Assembly (NCBI GenBank): GCA_016936735.1
Contig: JAFGXH010000018.1
Coordinates: 1-40,662 of the forward strand
Origin: a bacterium
Lineage (GTDB): Bacteria; UBP6; JAFGXH01
DNA: 40,662 nucleotides
Direction: 5' to 3'
The notes beneath the pieces are model-generated. The model was not told the DNA's origin, did not search any database, and saw only the letters and a program-made list of their open reading frames with translations. Position numbers and translations under genes: made by a program. This document shows, piece after piece, positions 25,569 through 31,908 of the stretch. Every line of letters begins with the position of its first letter. The first letter of the stretch is position 1.

Positions 25569-25778
25569 CTATAACACCGTTTTAGTTGTTGCAGCCTTTT
25601 CAATTCTTCCTGATTTTAAACAACGTGTACAAACCATAATTGAAAAAGTTTGACCAAAAATTTTAGCATCAACTCTTTGTAAGTTTGGAAATACTCTTTT
25701 TTTTGATTTATTATTTGCATGACTTACATTGTTTTTTGTTTGAGTTCCTTTCCCACAAACTACACATACTCTTGCCAT
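25569..25778 (-). CDS. rpmB: 50S ribosomal protein L28 (zinc form)
   Basis: The 69-residue L28 starts at ATG 25778 ([20 protein letters not shown]) behind GAGGATTGAG. It carries two CxxC pairs (CVVC and CTRC), giving the zinc-ribbon C+ form of the protein. The length and [18 protein letters not shown] ending are typical. It is followed after 2 nt by the M23 peptidase gene rather than by rpmG, which is its usual partner in many bacteria. Confidence 0.96.
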   Translation of the reverse strand: MARVCVVCGKGTQTKNNVSHANNKSKKRVFPNLQRVDAKIFGQTFSIMVCTRCLKSGRIEKAATTKTVL

Positions 25779-25810
25779 CTCAATCCTCACGAAAAAACAT
25801 TCAGAACAAC

Positions 25811-25839
25811 TTTATATAATAAAATAGAGAAAAAATCAA
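25811..25839 (-). promoter_or_regulatory. Promoter of rpmB
   Basis: On the minus strand a -35 TTGATT (25834-25839) and a -10 TATAAA (25811-25816) are separated by exactly 17 bp, about 33 bp upstream of the rpmB start codon. This is the clearest sigma70-type promoter in the window. Confidence 0.7.
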
Positions 25840-25879
25840 GGATTAATAGTTTTTTCTTGATAAATAAGCCTTTTTAAAT

Positions 25880-26647
25880 TTAATACCCAGTTGTAAAAAG
25901 TTTTTTAGCACCTTTTAGACCACATTTTTGATATTTATGATAACTCTCTGCAGCTCTATTAAGAATTTTTTCAGATGACTCCTTTTTTATCCAACCCTCA
26001 AGAGCTGCCTCAAGAGGGTAGGCCTCAGCAGACATAAGACCTGTTGACCATAAAAGAGGGTATACTCCTGTTTGCTTGAGGTATTTAGAGAAATATCTTT
26101 TACCAAAACAGCTTAATATTATAGCATCTTTATGTTTTTTATTACTATTTTTGAATGATTCATCAATATCAAAATCCATTAATCCATCATGACCAATAAA
26201 AGATACTAAGTCAGAGCCTCCTCCAAACTCTAATTCGCTACTTTTTTTCCCATCTTTGATTACTATTTTCTCAATATTGCCTCCAGATGATGCTTTAATG
26301 AAGTTAACTATTGCATCTTTTATATACTCTCCATCATATCCATCTGCAACTATATAGGTGTCACTATTTTTATGTTTTAATATTAGCCTCTCAAGTATAT
26401 GCTCTTTAGGTTTTTTTATTAGCTCTACTAGATTCCAATTTCCACTTTTTTTTATAAAATAGTTTCTCATACCATAGGCAGAGCCCCAATATAGATTTGT
26501 TGTAGGGTTTTTTCCATCTCCAAGAGATTTAGATACAGGAACAATACCCTGATGCTCATTGTCACATAGGGCAACAAAGACATGAACTGTTTTAACATCC
26601 ATATCTATTTGCGAAAATAGGGTAAAAAGTAGGAGAATTAGAGTCAT
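25880..26647 (-). CDS. Exported protein with possible caspase-like His/Cys dyad
   Basis: The family is not recognised with certainty. The 255 residues begin with a short signal peptide (MTLILLLFTLFSQ), and GGAG lies 5 nt before the ATG. The body has conserved-looking blocks: VHVFVALCDNEHQGIVPVSK, NLYWGSAYGMRNYF, TYIVADGYDG, LVSFIGHDGLMDF and DAIILSCFGKRYF. A hydrophobic strand followed by GHDG (H153) and a second followed by SC (C180) is the arrangement of the catalytic His and Cys in clan CD peptidases (caspase, gingipain, CHAT). That reading is inference. It lies in the same direction as the lipoprotein upstream (68-nt gap) and may be cotranscribed with it. Confidence 0.7.
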   Translation of the reverse strand: MTLILLLFTLFSQIDMDVKTVHVFVALCDNEHQGIVPVSKSLGDGKNPTTNLYWGSAYGMRNYFIKKSGNWNLVELIKKPKEHILERLILKHKNSDTYIVADGYDGEYIKDAIVNFIKASSGGNIEKIVIKDGKKSSELEFGGGSDLVSFIGHDGLMDFDIDESFKNSNKKHKDAIILSCFGKRYFSKYLKQTGVYPLLWSTGLMSAEAYPLEAALEGWIKKESSEKILNRAAESYHKYQKCGLKGAKKLFTTGY

Positions 26648-26661
26648 ATTACTCCTTTATA

Positions 26662-26682
26662 TAATAAAAAAACTTAGTGCAT
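26662..26682. repeat. Short direct repeat, left copy
   Basis: TAATAAAAAAACTTAGTGCA and the following T recur at 26705-26724 with one base deleted. It lies between the caspase-like gene and the lipoprotein gene. Confidence 0.5.
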
Positions 26683-26704
26683 GCATATTATTAACCTCTG
26701 CGTC

Positions 26705-26724
26705 TAATAAAAAAACTAGTGCAT
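26705..26724. repeat. Short direct repeat, right copy
   Basis: TAATAAAAAAACTAGTGCAT repeats the 26662-26682 block. This copy spans the stop codon of the Cys-rich lipoprotein gene, so it supplies that protein's last two residues (Met-His). Confidence 0.5.
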
Positions 26725-27240
26725 ACAGCTATATCCAGTATACTCTTTAATTATTACCTCACCAGACCCTGTTAAATCAAGATTTCCCTCATAAAGAGTC
26801 TCTTTGCCACTCTCCTCAATATCAACAGTTAGCCTGATATCTGTTGATTGTGGTGCTATTTTTACATCACTTTCAAAGTCAAAATTACAACTACAGGAGC
26901 ATCTCATTCCATTATCAGATTCATCAATAACTCTTAACTCATAGTTTGAATCATTTTTATATACTCGAAACTCTGTTTCACCACAACAGTTTAGAGTGAC
27001 TCTTTGTACTCTGAATCTAACTACCTCATCATCTAACCTTGTCCATACAATTTTTTGATGGCATACCATATTCTCAATATCCTCTTCACTTGTTAAATTA
27101 GAGACTACCTTTGATGATGTATCAGAAAACCCTCCACAACCACTATAGTTTGTGTTAAATCCTATACCAGTCTCCTCTGAACAGCCAATAAATGATAATA
27201 AAAGTAGAGCTAAAATAGATTTTTTGATAGCTTTAAACAT
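26716..27240 (-). CDS. Cys-rich lipoprotein of unknown function
   Basis: The 174 residues start with a lipoprotein signal (MFKAIKKSILALLLLSFIGC, lipidated Cys at 20), and AGGAGG lies upstream. The mature part has many cysteines (SGCGGFS, NMVCHQK, LNCCGE, RCSCSCNF, YSCMH), so disulfides in the periplasm or outer membrane are likely. No family is recognised. The far C-terminus overlaps one copy of a short direct repeat, so the ending may have been altered by recombination. Confidence 0.75.
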   Translation of the reverse strand: MFKAIKKSILALLLLSFIGCSEETGIGFNTNYSGCGGFSDTSSKVVSNLTSEEDIENMVCHQKIVWTRLDDEVVRFRVQRVTLNCCGETEFRVYKNDSNYELRVIDESDNGMRCSCSCNFDFESDVKIAPQSTDIRLTVDIEESGKETLYEGNLDLTGSGEVIIKEYTGYSCMH

Positions 27241-27356
27241 AATACCTCCTAATTAATATAAATAGATATCCTCTAGCCTATAAAATTTATGCTAGTTATA
27301 CAAATGTATATAGAAACTTTAATCGATTTTAAGAAAAAGTCAAATTTTTTTTCCCA

Positions 27357-27456
27357 GCAGTGCACAAAAATACACTGTTCATCTAATTATTTTTTATTTG
27401 TATTAAATACAATTATTATTATGTTCATAAATGAACAGTGGGTTTTAACCAACTGA
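27357..27456. repeat. Composite palindromic repeat, left of fbp
   Basis: Unit X (27357-27382, GCAGTGCACAAAAATACACT then GTTCAT) and unit Y (27431-27456, ATGAACAGTGGGTTTTAACC then AACTGA) are separated by 48 bp. The same X-spacer-Y order occurs in reverse complement at 29719-29786, on the other side of fbp, with a 15-bp spacer. Each unit is itself a near-palindrome, and the inner ends CTGTTCAT/ATGAACAG pair with each other. Confidence 0.8.
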
Positions 27457-27482
27457 GTGTGAAAATATATATTTTTTCTTCT

Positions 27483-27509
27483 TGCAGTGCACTAAAGTAC
27501 ACTGTTCAT
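27483..27509. repeat. Palindromic unit X, extra copy
   Basis: This 27-bp unit (TGCAGTGCACTAAAGTACAC then TGTTCAT) is an exact reverse complement of 29760-29786 and closely matches 27357-27382. Its arms CAGTGCAC/GTACACTG form a stem with one mismatch around TAAA. Confidence 0.85.
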
Positions 27510-27668
27510 CTCTATTTGATTGGGAGACAGGCTATAATGTTATAGGATTTATATAAAAATATAAGAGCATTCTCTCTTTTAAATAGAACTATTACTAAAG
27601 TTTCACTAAATTGTTACAAACTATTAGCTTAAATTATGTTACAATATTGAAAATTTTAAAGGAGCGAT

Positions 27669-29669
27669 ATGGATGACCTATTAATTCAAGAGAAAGAGCT
27701 TACACATTTAAGGGAGTTGGCTTTAAGACATCTTCAAACTTTGTCAATTCATTATCCCTCAATTAAAGCGGCATCTACAGAGATTATTAACTTAGAGGCA
27801 ATATTGAATCTTCCTAAAGGGACAGAGCATTTTTTATCAGATGTTCATGGTGAGTTTGAACCATTCCTACATGTATTAAAAAATGCCTCTGGGGTTATTA
27901 GAAGAAAGATTAATGATGTTTTTGGTAACACAATATTTGAAAAAGAGAAGAGAGCCCTTGCAACACTTATATACTACCCTAGACAAAAACTTAAAATGTT
28001 GCTAGATGATGTGGATGAGAAGGATAATTGGTTTAGAATCACACTTTATAGATTGATTGAGGTGTGTAGATTAACTGCATCAAAATATACAAGAACTAGA
28101 GTGCGTGAGATGCTTCCAAAAGAGTTCGCCCCAATTATTGAGGAGCTTCTTCATGAACAAAATCATAATCCAGATAAACAGGACTACTATCAGGGTATTA
28201 TTAACACAATTATCTCACTTGAACAGGCAGAGGAGTTTATTATTGCTATATCTAAAGTTATTCAAAAGCTGGCAATTGAGAGACTTCATATAATTGGTGA
28301 TATTTATGATAGAGGGCCTGGAGCAGATATTATAATGGATAAGCTGATGAAACAGCGAGAGGTTGATATTCAATGGGGAAACCATGATATTGTTTGGATG
28401 GGTGCTGCTGGTGGTTCAGATGCATGTATTGCAAATGTTATGAGAGTCTCTTTAAGATATGCAAATCTGGATACTCTTGAGGAGGGGTATGGTATTAATA
28501 CAATGCCACTTGCAACTTTTGCAATGAAACATTATGGTGATGACCCCTGTGAACTGTTTATTCCAAAAGAGAAACAGCAATATAATGAGTATGAGCTTCA
28601 GCTTTTTGCAAGAATGCACAAGGCAATTATGATTATTCAGCTAAAACTAGAGGGGCAGATTATTAAAAGGCGACCTCAATTTGATATGCTTGATAGACTA
28701 CTGCTTGATAAAATAGATATAGATAAAAAAATTGTTACAATAGATGGTGTTGAGTATCCATTAAAAGATACACATTTTCCAACAATTGATAAAAACAATC
28801 CCTATGAGCTTTCTGAAGATGAGAAGACTCTAATGTCAAAACTAAAGGCCTCTTTTATGCACAATGAGAAGCTACAAAAGCATGTCCGATTTCTCTTTTC
28901 TAAGGGGGGGATATATCTTGTTCACAATGGAAACTTGCTTTATCATGGATGTATACCAATGGATGAAAATGGGGAGTTTTCTAAAGTTGATGTATCTGGT
29001 AAGATATACTCTGGTAGAAGTTTTATGGAGAGATTAGAGAGATTGGCAAGAAAGGGATATTTTGGTGATAAATCATCAGATGATACCCTTTATGGATTAG
29101 ATATAATGTGGTATTTATGGTGTGGTAAACTATCTCCTCTTTTTGGTAAAAAGAGGATGGCAACATTTGAAAGATATTTTATAGAGGATAAATCTCTACA
29201 TAAAGAGGAGAAAAACCCATATTATCTATATAGAGATAGTGAAGAGAGTTGCACTAAAATACTTAATGAGTTTGGATTAGACCCTAAAAGCTCACATATA
29301 GTGAATGGTCATGTTCCTGTGAAGGAGAAGAGGGGAGAGAGTCCCATAAAGGCTAATAGAAAACTTATTGTTATTGATGGAGGTTTCTCAAAGGCATATC
29401 AACCAGAGACAGGAATCGCAGGATATACCCTTATTTATAACTCATTTGGGCTTCTATTGGCATCTCATGAGCCATTTGAATCAACACAAAAGGCTATTGA
29501 AGAGGAGAAGGATATACACTCAACTATAATATTGCTTGAAAAAGTTGAGCATCGCACTAAAGTTCGAGATACTGATGAGGGAAAAGAGATATTAACCACA
29601 ATTCATGACCTAAAAATGCTTATCAAATTCTATCGTAATGGTATTCTCAAAGAGCGTGAGAGTGTTTGA
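27669..29669 (+). CDS. fbp: Class III fructose-1,6-bisphosphatase
   Basis: This enzyme hydrolyses fructose 1,6-bisphosphate to fructose 6-phosphate in gluconeogenesis. The 666 residues match the length of the Bacillus-type class III enzyme (about 670), which is unrelated to the classical class I FBPase. Metallophosphoesterase motifs are intact: SDVHGE (57-62), GDIYDRG (210-216), GNHD (237-240) and VNGHVPV near the C-terminal third. AAAGGAG precedes the ATG. The gene stands alone, flanked on both sides by inverted copies of a palindromic repeat and followed by a 34-bp direct repeat. The family is best known from Firmicutes and Bacteroidetes, so lateral acquisition is possible but unproven. Confidence 0.95.
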   Translation: MDDLLIQEKELTHLRELALRHLQTLSIHYPSIKAASTEIINLEAILNLPKGTEHFLSDVHGEFEPFLHVLKNASGVIRRKINDVFGNTIFEKEKRALATLIYYPRQKLKMLLDDVDEKDNWFRITLYRLIEVCRLTASKYTRTRVREMLPKEFAPIIEELLHEQNHNPDKQDYYQGIINTIISLEQAEEFIIAISKVIQKLAIERLHIIGDIYDRGPGADIIMDKLMKQREVDIQWGNHDIVWMGAAGGSDACIANVMRVSLRYANLDTLEEGYGINTMPLATFAMKHYGDDPCELFIPKEKQQYNEYELQLFARMHKAIMIIQLKLEGQIIKRRPQFDMLDRLLLDKIDIDKKIVTIDGVEYPLKDTHFPTIDKNNPYELSEDEKTLMSKLKASFMHNEKLQKHVRFLFSKGGIYLVHNGNLLYHGCIPMDENGEFSKVDVSGKIYSGRSFMERLERLARKGYFGDKSSDDTLYGLDIMWYLWCGKLSPLFGKKRMATFERYFIEDKSLHKEEKNPYYLYRDSEESCTKILNEFGLDPKSSHIVNGHVPVKEKRGESPIKANRKLIVIDGGFSKAYQPETGIAGYTLIYNSFGLLLASHEPFESTQKAIEEEKDIHSTIILLEKVEHRTKVRDTDEGKEILTTIHDLKMLIKFYRNGILKERESV

Positions 29670-29674
29670 TAAGT

Positions 29675-29708
29675 ACTGCAAGATAAAAATGTAGTATGAG
29701 ATAAAAAA
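29675..29708. repeat. 34-bp direct repeat, copy 1 (after fbp)
   Basis: ACTGCAAGATAAAAATGTAG and the following 14 bases recur at 29781-29814 with one mismatch. Copy 1 begins 5 bp after the fbp stop codon. The two copies bracket the Y-X palindromic composite, and the leading ACTGCA is the end of unit X. Confidence 0.85.
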
Positions 29709-29718
29709 ACTATCACCT

Positions 29719-29786
29719 TCAGTGGGTTAAAACCCACTGTTCATATATATGATATAGACATGAACAGTGTACTTTAGTGCACTGCA
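29719..29786. repeat. Composite palindromic repeat, right of fbp
   Basis: Unit Y (29719-29744) contains perfect 9-bp arms CAGTGGGTT/AACCCACTG, then a 15-bp spacer, then unit X (29760-29786). It is the inverted counterpart of 27357-27456. The inner ends CTGTTCAT and ATGAACAG are complementary, so the whole could fold as a cruciform-like structure. Confidence 0.85.
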
Positions 29787-29814
29787 GGATAAAAATGTAG
29801 TATGAGATAAAAAA
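29781..29814. repeat. 34-bp direct repeat, copy 2
   Basis: This matches 29675-29708 at 33 of 34 positions, 106 bp downstream of it. Its first six bases are the end of palindromic unit X. Confidence 0.85.
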
Positions 29815-29817
29815 CAC

Positions 29818-29847
29818 TTGAAATTTATTTATACTGAGTTATATTAT
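29818..29847 (+). promoter_or_regulatory. Probable promoter of the 29882 gene
   Basis: A -35 TTGAAA (29818-29823) and a -10 TATTAT (29842-29847) have 18-bp spacing; an overlapping TATATT gives 16 bp. The start codon is 34 bp downstream. Confidence 0.5.
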
Positions 29848-29881
29848 TAATACTATTCATTTAACAACGTTGGAGGAAAAT

Positions 29882-30370
29882 ATGGAAGATGCTATTAAAT
29901 TTCAGTTAAAAAAGGAGCAATTACCTGCAATTCTTGAGAAAATTAAAGAGATTAAAGAGTCTCTTGATGGATTAAAGGAGTTAACAAAAGATGATAAAAA
30001 GTCTTTAAACAAAGTTGGGGATTCTGCTATTGCATTTGTCTCAAAAGCTGCTGAAATCGTGACTCATGATGATAGCTTTTTACCTAGATCATTTGATGTT
30101 GACTCTTTTAAAGTTAATATTGAAACATTTACAACTCTTGGTGAGATTCTAAAACAGTATGAGATTTTGCAACAAAAAATAGTTGATACTCATCTTATTT
30201 TAGCAGATATCTGTTATAGAAAAGCTTTAGATATATATAAATATGCAAAAATCGATGGCTCAAATGGAAAACATAAAGTTATTATTGCATCTATGTCTAA
30301 ACACTTTAATAAACCTGTTAAAAAAAAGAGTGAAGAGAAAGAGGTTGTAAAAGAGATTGTAGAGAAATAA
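29882..30370 (+). CDS. Conserved-looking helical protein, function unknown
   Basis: From the ATG at 29882 (GGAGG 7 nt upstream; the in-frame TTG at 29870 overlaps it) the product is 162 residues. There is no signal peptide or membrane segment. It appears almost entirely helical: KIKEIKESLDGLKELTKDDK, then KVGDSAIAFVSKAAEIV, IETFTTLGEILKQYEILQQK, and a C-terminal Lys/Glu-rich tail. Long helices of this sort suggest a cytoplasmic helical bundle. I do not recognise a named family. It has its own promoter, and 197 bp of repeat-bearing DNA separate it from the hemerythrin gene. Confidence 0.8.
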   Translation: MEDAIKFQLKKEQLPAILEKIKEIKESLDGLKELTKDDKKSLNKVGDSAIAFVSKAAEIVTHDDSFLPRSFDVDSFKVNIETFTTLGEILKQYEILQQKIVDTHLILADICYRKALDIYKYAKIDGSNGKHKVIIASMSKHFNKPVKKKSEEKEVVKEIVEK

Positions 30371-30378
30371 AAGCTGTT

Positions 30379-30447
30379 CCCCCTCGCCTTGTAGAAGCGG
30401 GTTCCTTAAAAATGCTAAAGCATTTTTAGGGTGCGAGGGAGAGGGGG
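30379..30447. repeat. G/C-rich intergenic element with nested hairpins
   Basis: An outer stem (CCCTCGC near 30381-30387 with GCGAGGG near 30433-30439) encloses an inner hairpin TAAAAATGC-TAAA-GCATTTTTA (about 30407-30428). The tail TTAGGGTGCGAGGGAGAGGG resembles the TTAGGGTGGGG tail of the 9-51 and 162-204 elements, so these may belong to one wider repeat class. It may also terminate the preceding gene, though no U-run follows. Confidence 0.6.
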
Positions 30448-30462
30448 CTATGGGGTGAGGGA

Positions 30463-30524
30463 GATTAGAGATTTTATTAAGTTAAATTAAAGAAAAGTGT
30501 AGTAAATAGGCTAGGGGGTGAGGG
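30463..30524. repeat. 62-bp repeat, copy left of hemerythrin gene
   Basis: This block runs from GATTAGAGATTTTATTAAGT to GGCTAGGGGGTGAGGG and matches 30973-31034 at about 57 of 62 positions. A partial third copy (30526-30548) follows at once, so the left side is a tandem array of about 1.4 units. The hemerythrin gene lies between the copies. Confidence 0.85.
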
Positions 30525-30525
30525 A

Positions 30526-30548
30526 GATTGTAGATATTTATTAAGTTA
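30526..30548. repeat. Partial 62-bp repeat unit
   Basis: GATTGTAGATATTTATTAAG and the next three bases match the first third of the 62-bp unit and end just before the hemerythrin ribosome-binding site (AAAAGGAG). Confidence 0.7.
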
Positions 30549-30567
30549 TTTTATAAAAGGAGAATAA

Positions 30568-30990
30568 ATGGCTTTAGTTACATGGAATGATTCATTTGAA
30601 ACTGGAGATACTAATGTAGATAAACAGCATAAAGAGCTATTTAAAATGGTTAATGATCTACATGAATCAATACTTGCTGGTAAAGGGAAAGAGATTCTTG
30701 TTAAAACATTAGATATGTTGGCTCAATATGTTGTAATACATTTTAAAACAGAAGAGGAGATGATGTTACATTATAAATATCCAAGATATGTTGAACATAA
30801 AGCTATTCATGATAAATTAACAAAAGAGGCAGTTGATATAATAGAGAACTATAAATCTGGAAAACTTGTTCTATCAATAACTCTATCACGTTTCCTCTCT
30901 GATTGGATTCAAAATCATATAAAAGGGAATGATATGGATATGATTTGGTTTATACAGAGAGCAAAAGAGGCAGATTGTAGATATTATTAA
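30568..30990 (+). CDS. Bacteriohemerythrin
   Basis: This is a single-domain, di-iron, O2-binding helical protein of 140 residues, cytoplasmic. All seven iron ligands are visible: H21 (DKQHKEL), H58 and E62 (HFKTEE), H77 and H81 (EHKAIHD), H117 and D122 (HIKGND). AAAAGGAG precedes the ATG. The C-terminal residues ADCRYY plus the stop codon are encoded by the start of a 62-bp repeat copy (30973-31034). The gene may act in oxygen storage, sensing or delivery; the neighbours do not say which. Confidence 0.95.
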   Translation: MALVTWNDSFETGDTNVDKQHKELFKMVNDLHESILAGKGKEILVKTLDMLAQYVVIHFKTEEEMMLHYKYPRYVEHKAIHDKLTKEAVDIIENYKSGKLVLSITLSRFLSDWIQNHIKGNDMDMIWFIQRAKEADCRYY

Positions 30991-31034
30991 GTTAAACTAA
31001 AGAAAAATGTAGTAAATAGGCTAGGGGGTGAGGG
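30973..31034. repeat. 62-bp repeat, copy overlapping hemerythrin 3' end
   Basis: The unit starts inside the hemerythrin coding sequence (at the GAT of the Ala-Asp codon pair), includes its TAA stop, and ends with GGCTAGGGGGTGAGGG, 11 bp before the convergent lipoprotein gene's stop. It is in direct orientation to 30463-30524. Confidence 0.85.
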
Positions 31035-31044
31035 CTATTGAATA

Positions 31045-31908
31045 CTACTCAGAGACTGTTAACACTCTCCAATCCATACCACCACGATCATCTTGTGCAA
31101 TGATATAGATTTTATAGGAACCTCCATCTTTTGGAGGGCTAAAACTGTTCTCATCAAACTCTTCAAGGGTTTCATCTCTTTTTTGATTGGTATAAAAGTA
31201 GTCTATTGAGCCTTTTGTGGATACCCAAGAGAATGTTATTCTTTCATCAACCTCTTGGTCATCATAGTTTAACTGTTTTTCAAAAGAGTCTTGTGTAACA
31301 GCAGCTTTGAAATCTACATCCTCTGTTAATGCTTGAAGAGTATCACTCTCAAGTTTAGTGTCATTCATGTAGATATCACTCAATACAGGATTGCTATTTT
31401 TCTCTGCATCAGCCTGAACAACTTTAACTCTTTTAAAAGAGATTAAGAAGCTTGAAGGATCTACTCCTCCTGAACCCATCGCTAGGTTAGTGCAGTTCTC
31501 CATTGTATCTTCACAAAGAATCAGCACAACATATAAAAGCTTCTCCTCTTGACCAAAAGCGGTTAATGAGTCCTCTGGAATTCTGAATGTATGAGTATCA
31601 CTCTCGAATCCAGGCTGACCAATTATACCTCCACCCTCAAAATTCATACAGGATAGGAAACTTCCATTGCTTCCATCAACAGCCTCAGGGTCACACACTA
31701 ACCAAACATTGTGGTATTCACCTGTATAATCCTCTGGTGCTGTTATTAAAGTTGTCAAAGTAACCTCTTCACCAGGGGATGCCCAAGGTTTATCTGCCTT
31801 TATTCCTAAAACTCTTAGCTTATTAACCTCAACAGGAGAGGTCATCTCTGGACCACAACCATAAAAAAGTGTAGCCATTAATAAAATAGATAGTATATAT
31901 TTCTTCAT
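31045..31908 (-). CDS. Lipoprotein coupled to TonB-dependent receptor
   Basis: The ATG at 31908 shares one base with the stop of the receptor gene (TAATG) and has AGGAGAG upstream, so the two are translationally coupled. An in-frame GTG at 31914 is less likely. The 287 residues begin with a lipobox signal (ILSILLMATLFYGC, Cys18), followed by a beta-rich, Ig-like stretch (KLRVLGIKADKPWASPGEEVTLTTLI) and conserved Cys pairs (VWLVCDP, FLSCMNF, LILCEDTMENC). The second half looks like another beta domain ending WRVLTVSE. No exact family is recognised. The coupling suggests a surface or periplasmic substrate-binding partner of the receptor, by analogy with SusD-like or other receptor-lipoprotein pairs (inference). 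Confidence 0.85.
   Translation of the reverse strand: MKKYILSILLMATLFYGCGPEMTSPVEVNKLRVLGIKADKPWASPGEEVTLTTLITAPEDYTGEYHNVWLVCDPEAVDGSNGSFLSCMNFEGGGIIGQPGFESDTHTFRIPEDSLTAFGQEEKLLYVVLILCEDTMENCTNLAMGSGGVDPSSFLISFKRVKVVQADAEKNSNPVLSDIYMNDTKLESDTLQALTEDVDFKAAVTQDSFEKQLNYDDQEVDERITFSWVSTKGSIDYFYTNQKRDETLEEFDENSFSPPKDGGSYKIYIIAQDDRGGMDWRVLTVSE

Larger units (their letters stand above)
27241..27668. other. Repeat-rich intergenic region upstream of fbp
   Basis: This 428-bp gap between divergent genes holds no ORF that I can support. It contains three copies of two short palindromic units (27357-27382, 27431-27456, 27483-27509), then AT-rich DNA with a weak promoter candidate for fbp (TTGTTA 27611-27616 and TATGTT 27635-27640, 18-bp spacing). 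Confidence 0.6.

Noticed and set aside
27241-31044. A mobile element with its own transposase around fbp and hemerythrin
   Set aside because: No transposase, recombinase or resolvase coding sequence is present; only short repeats are seen.
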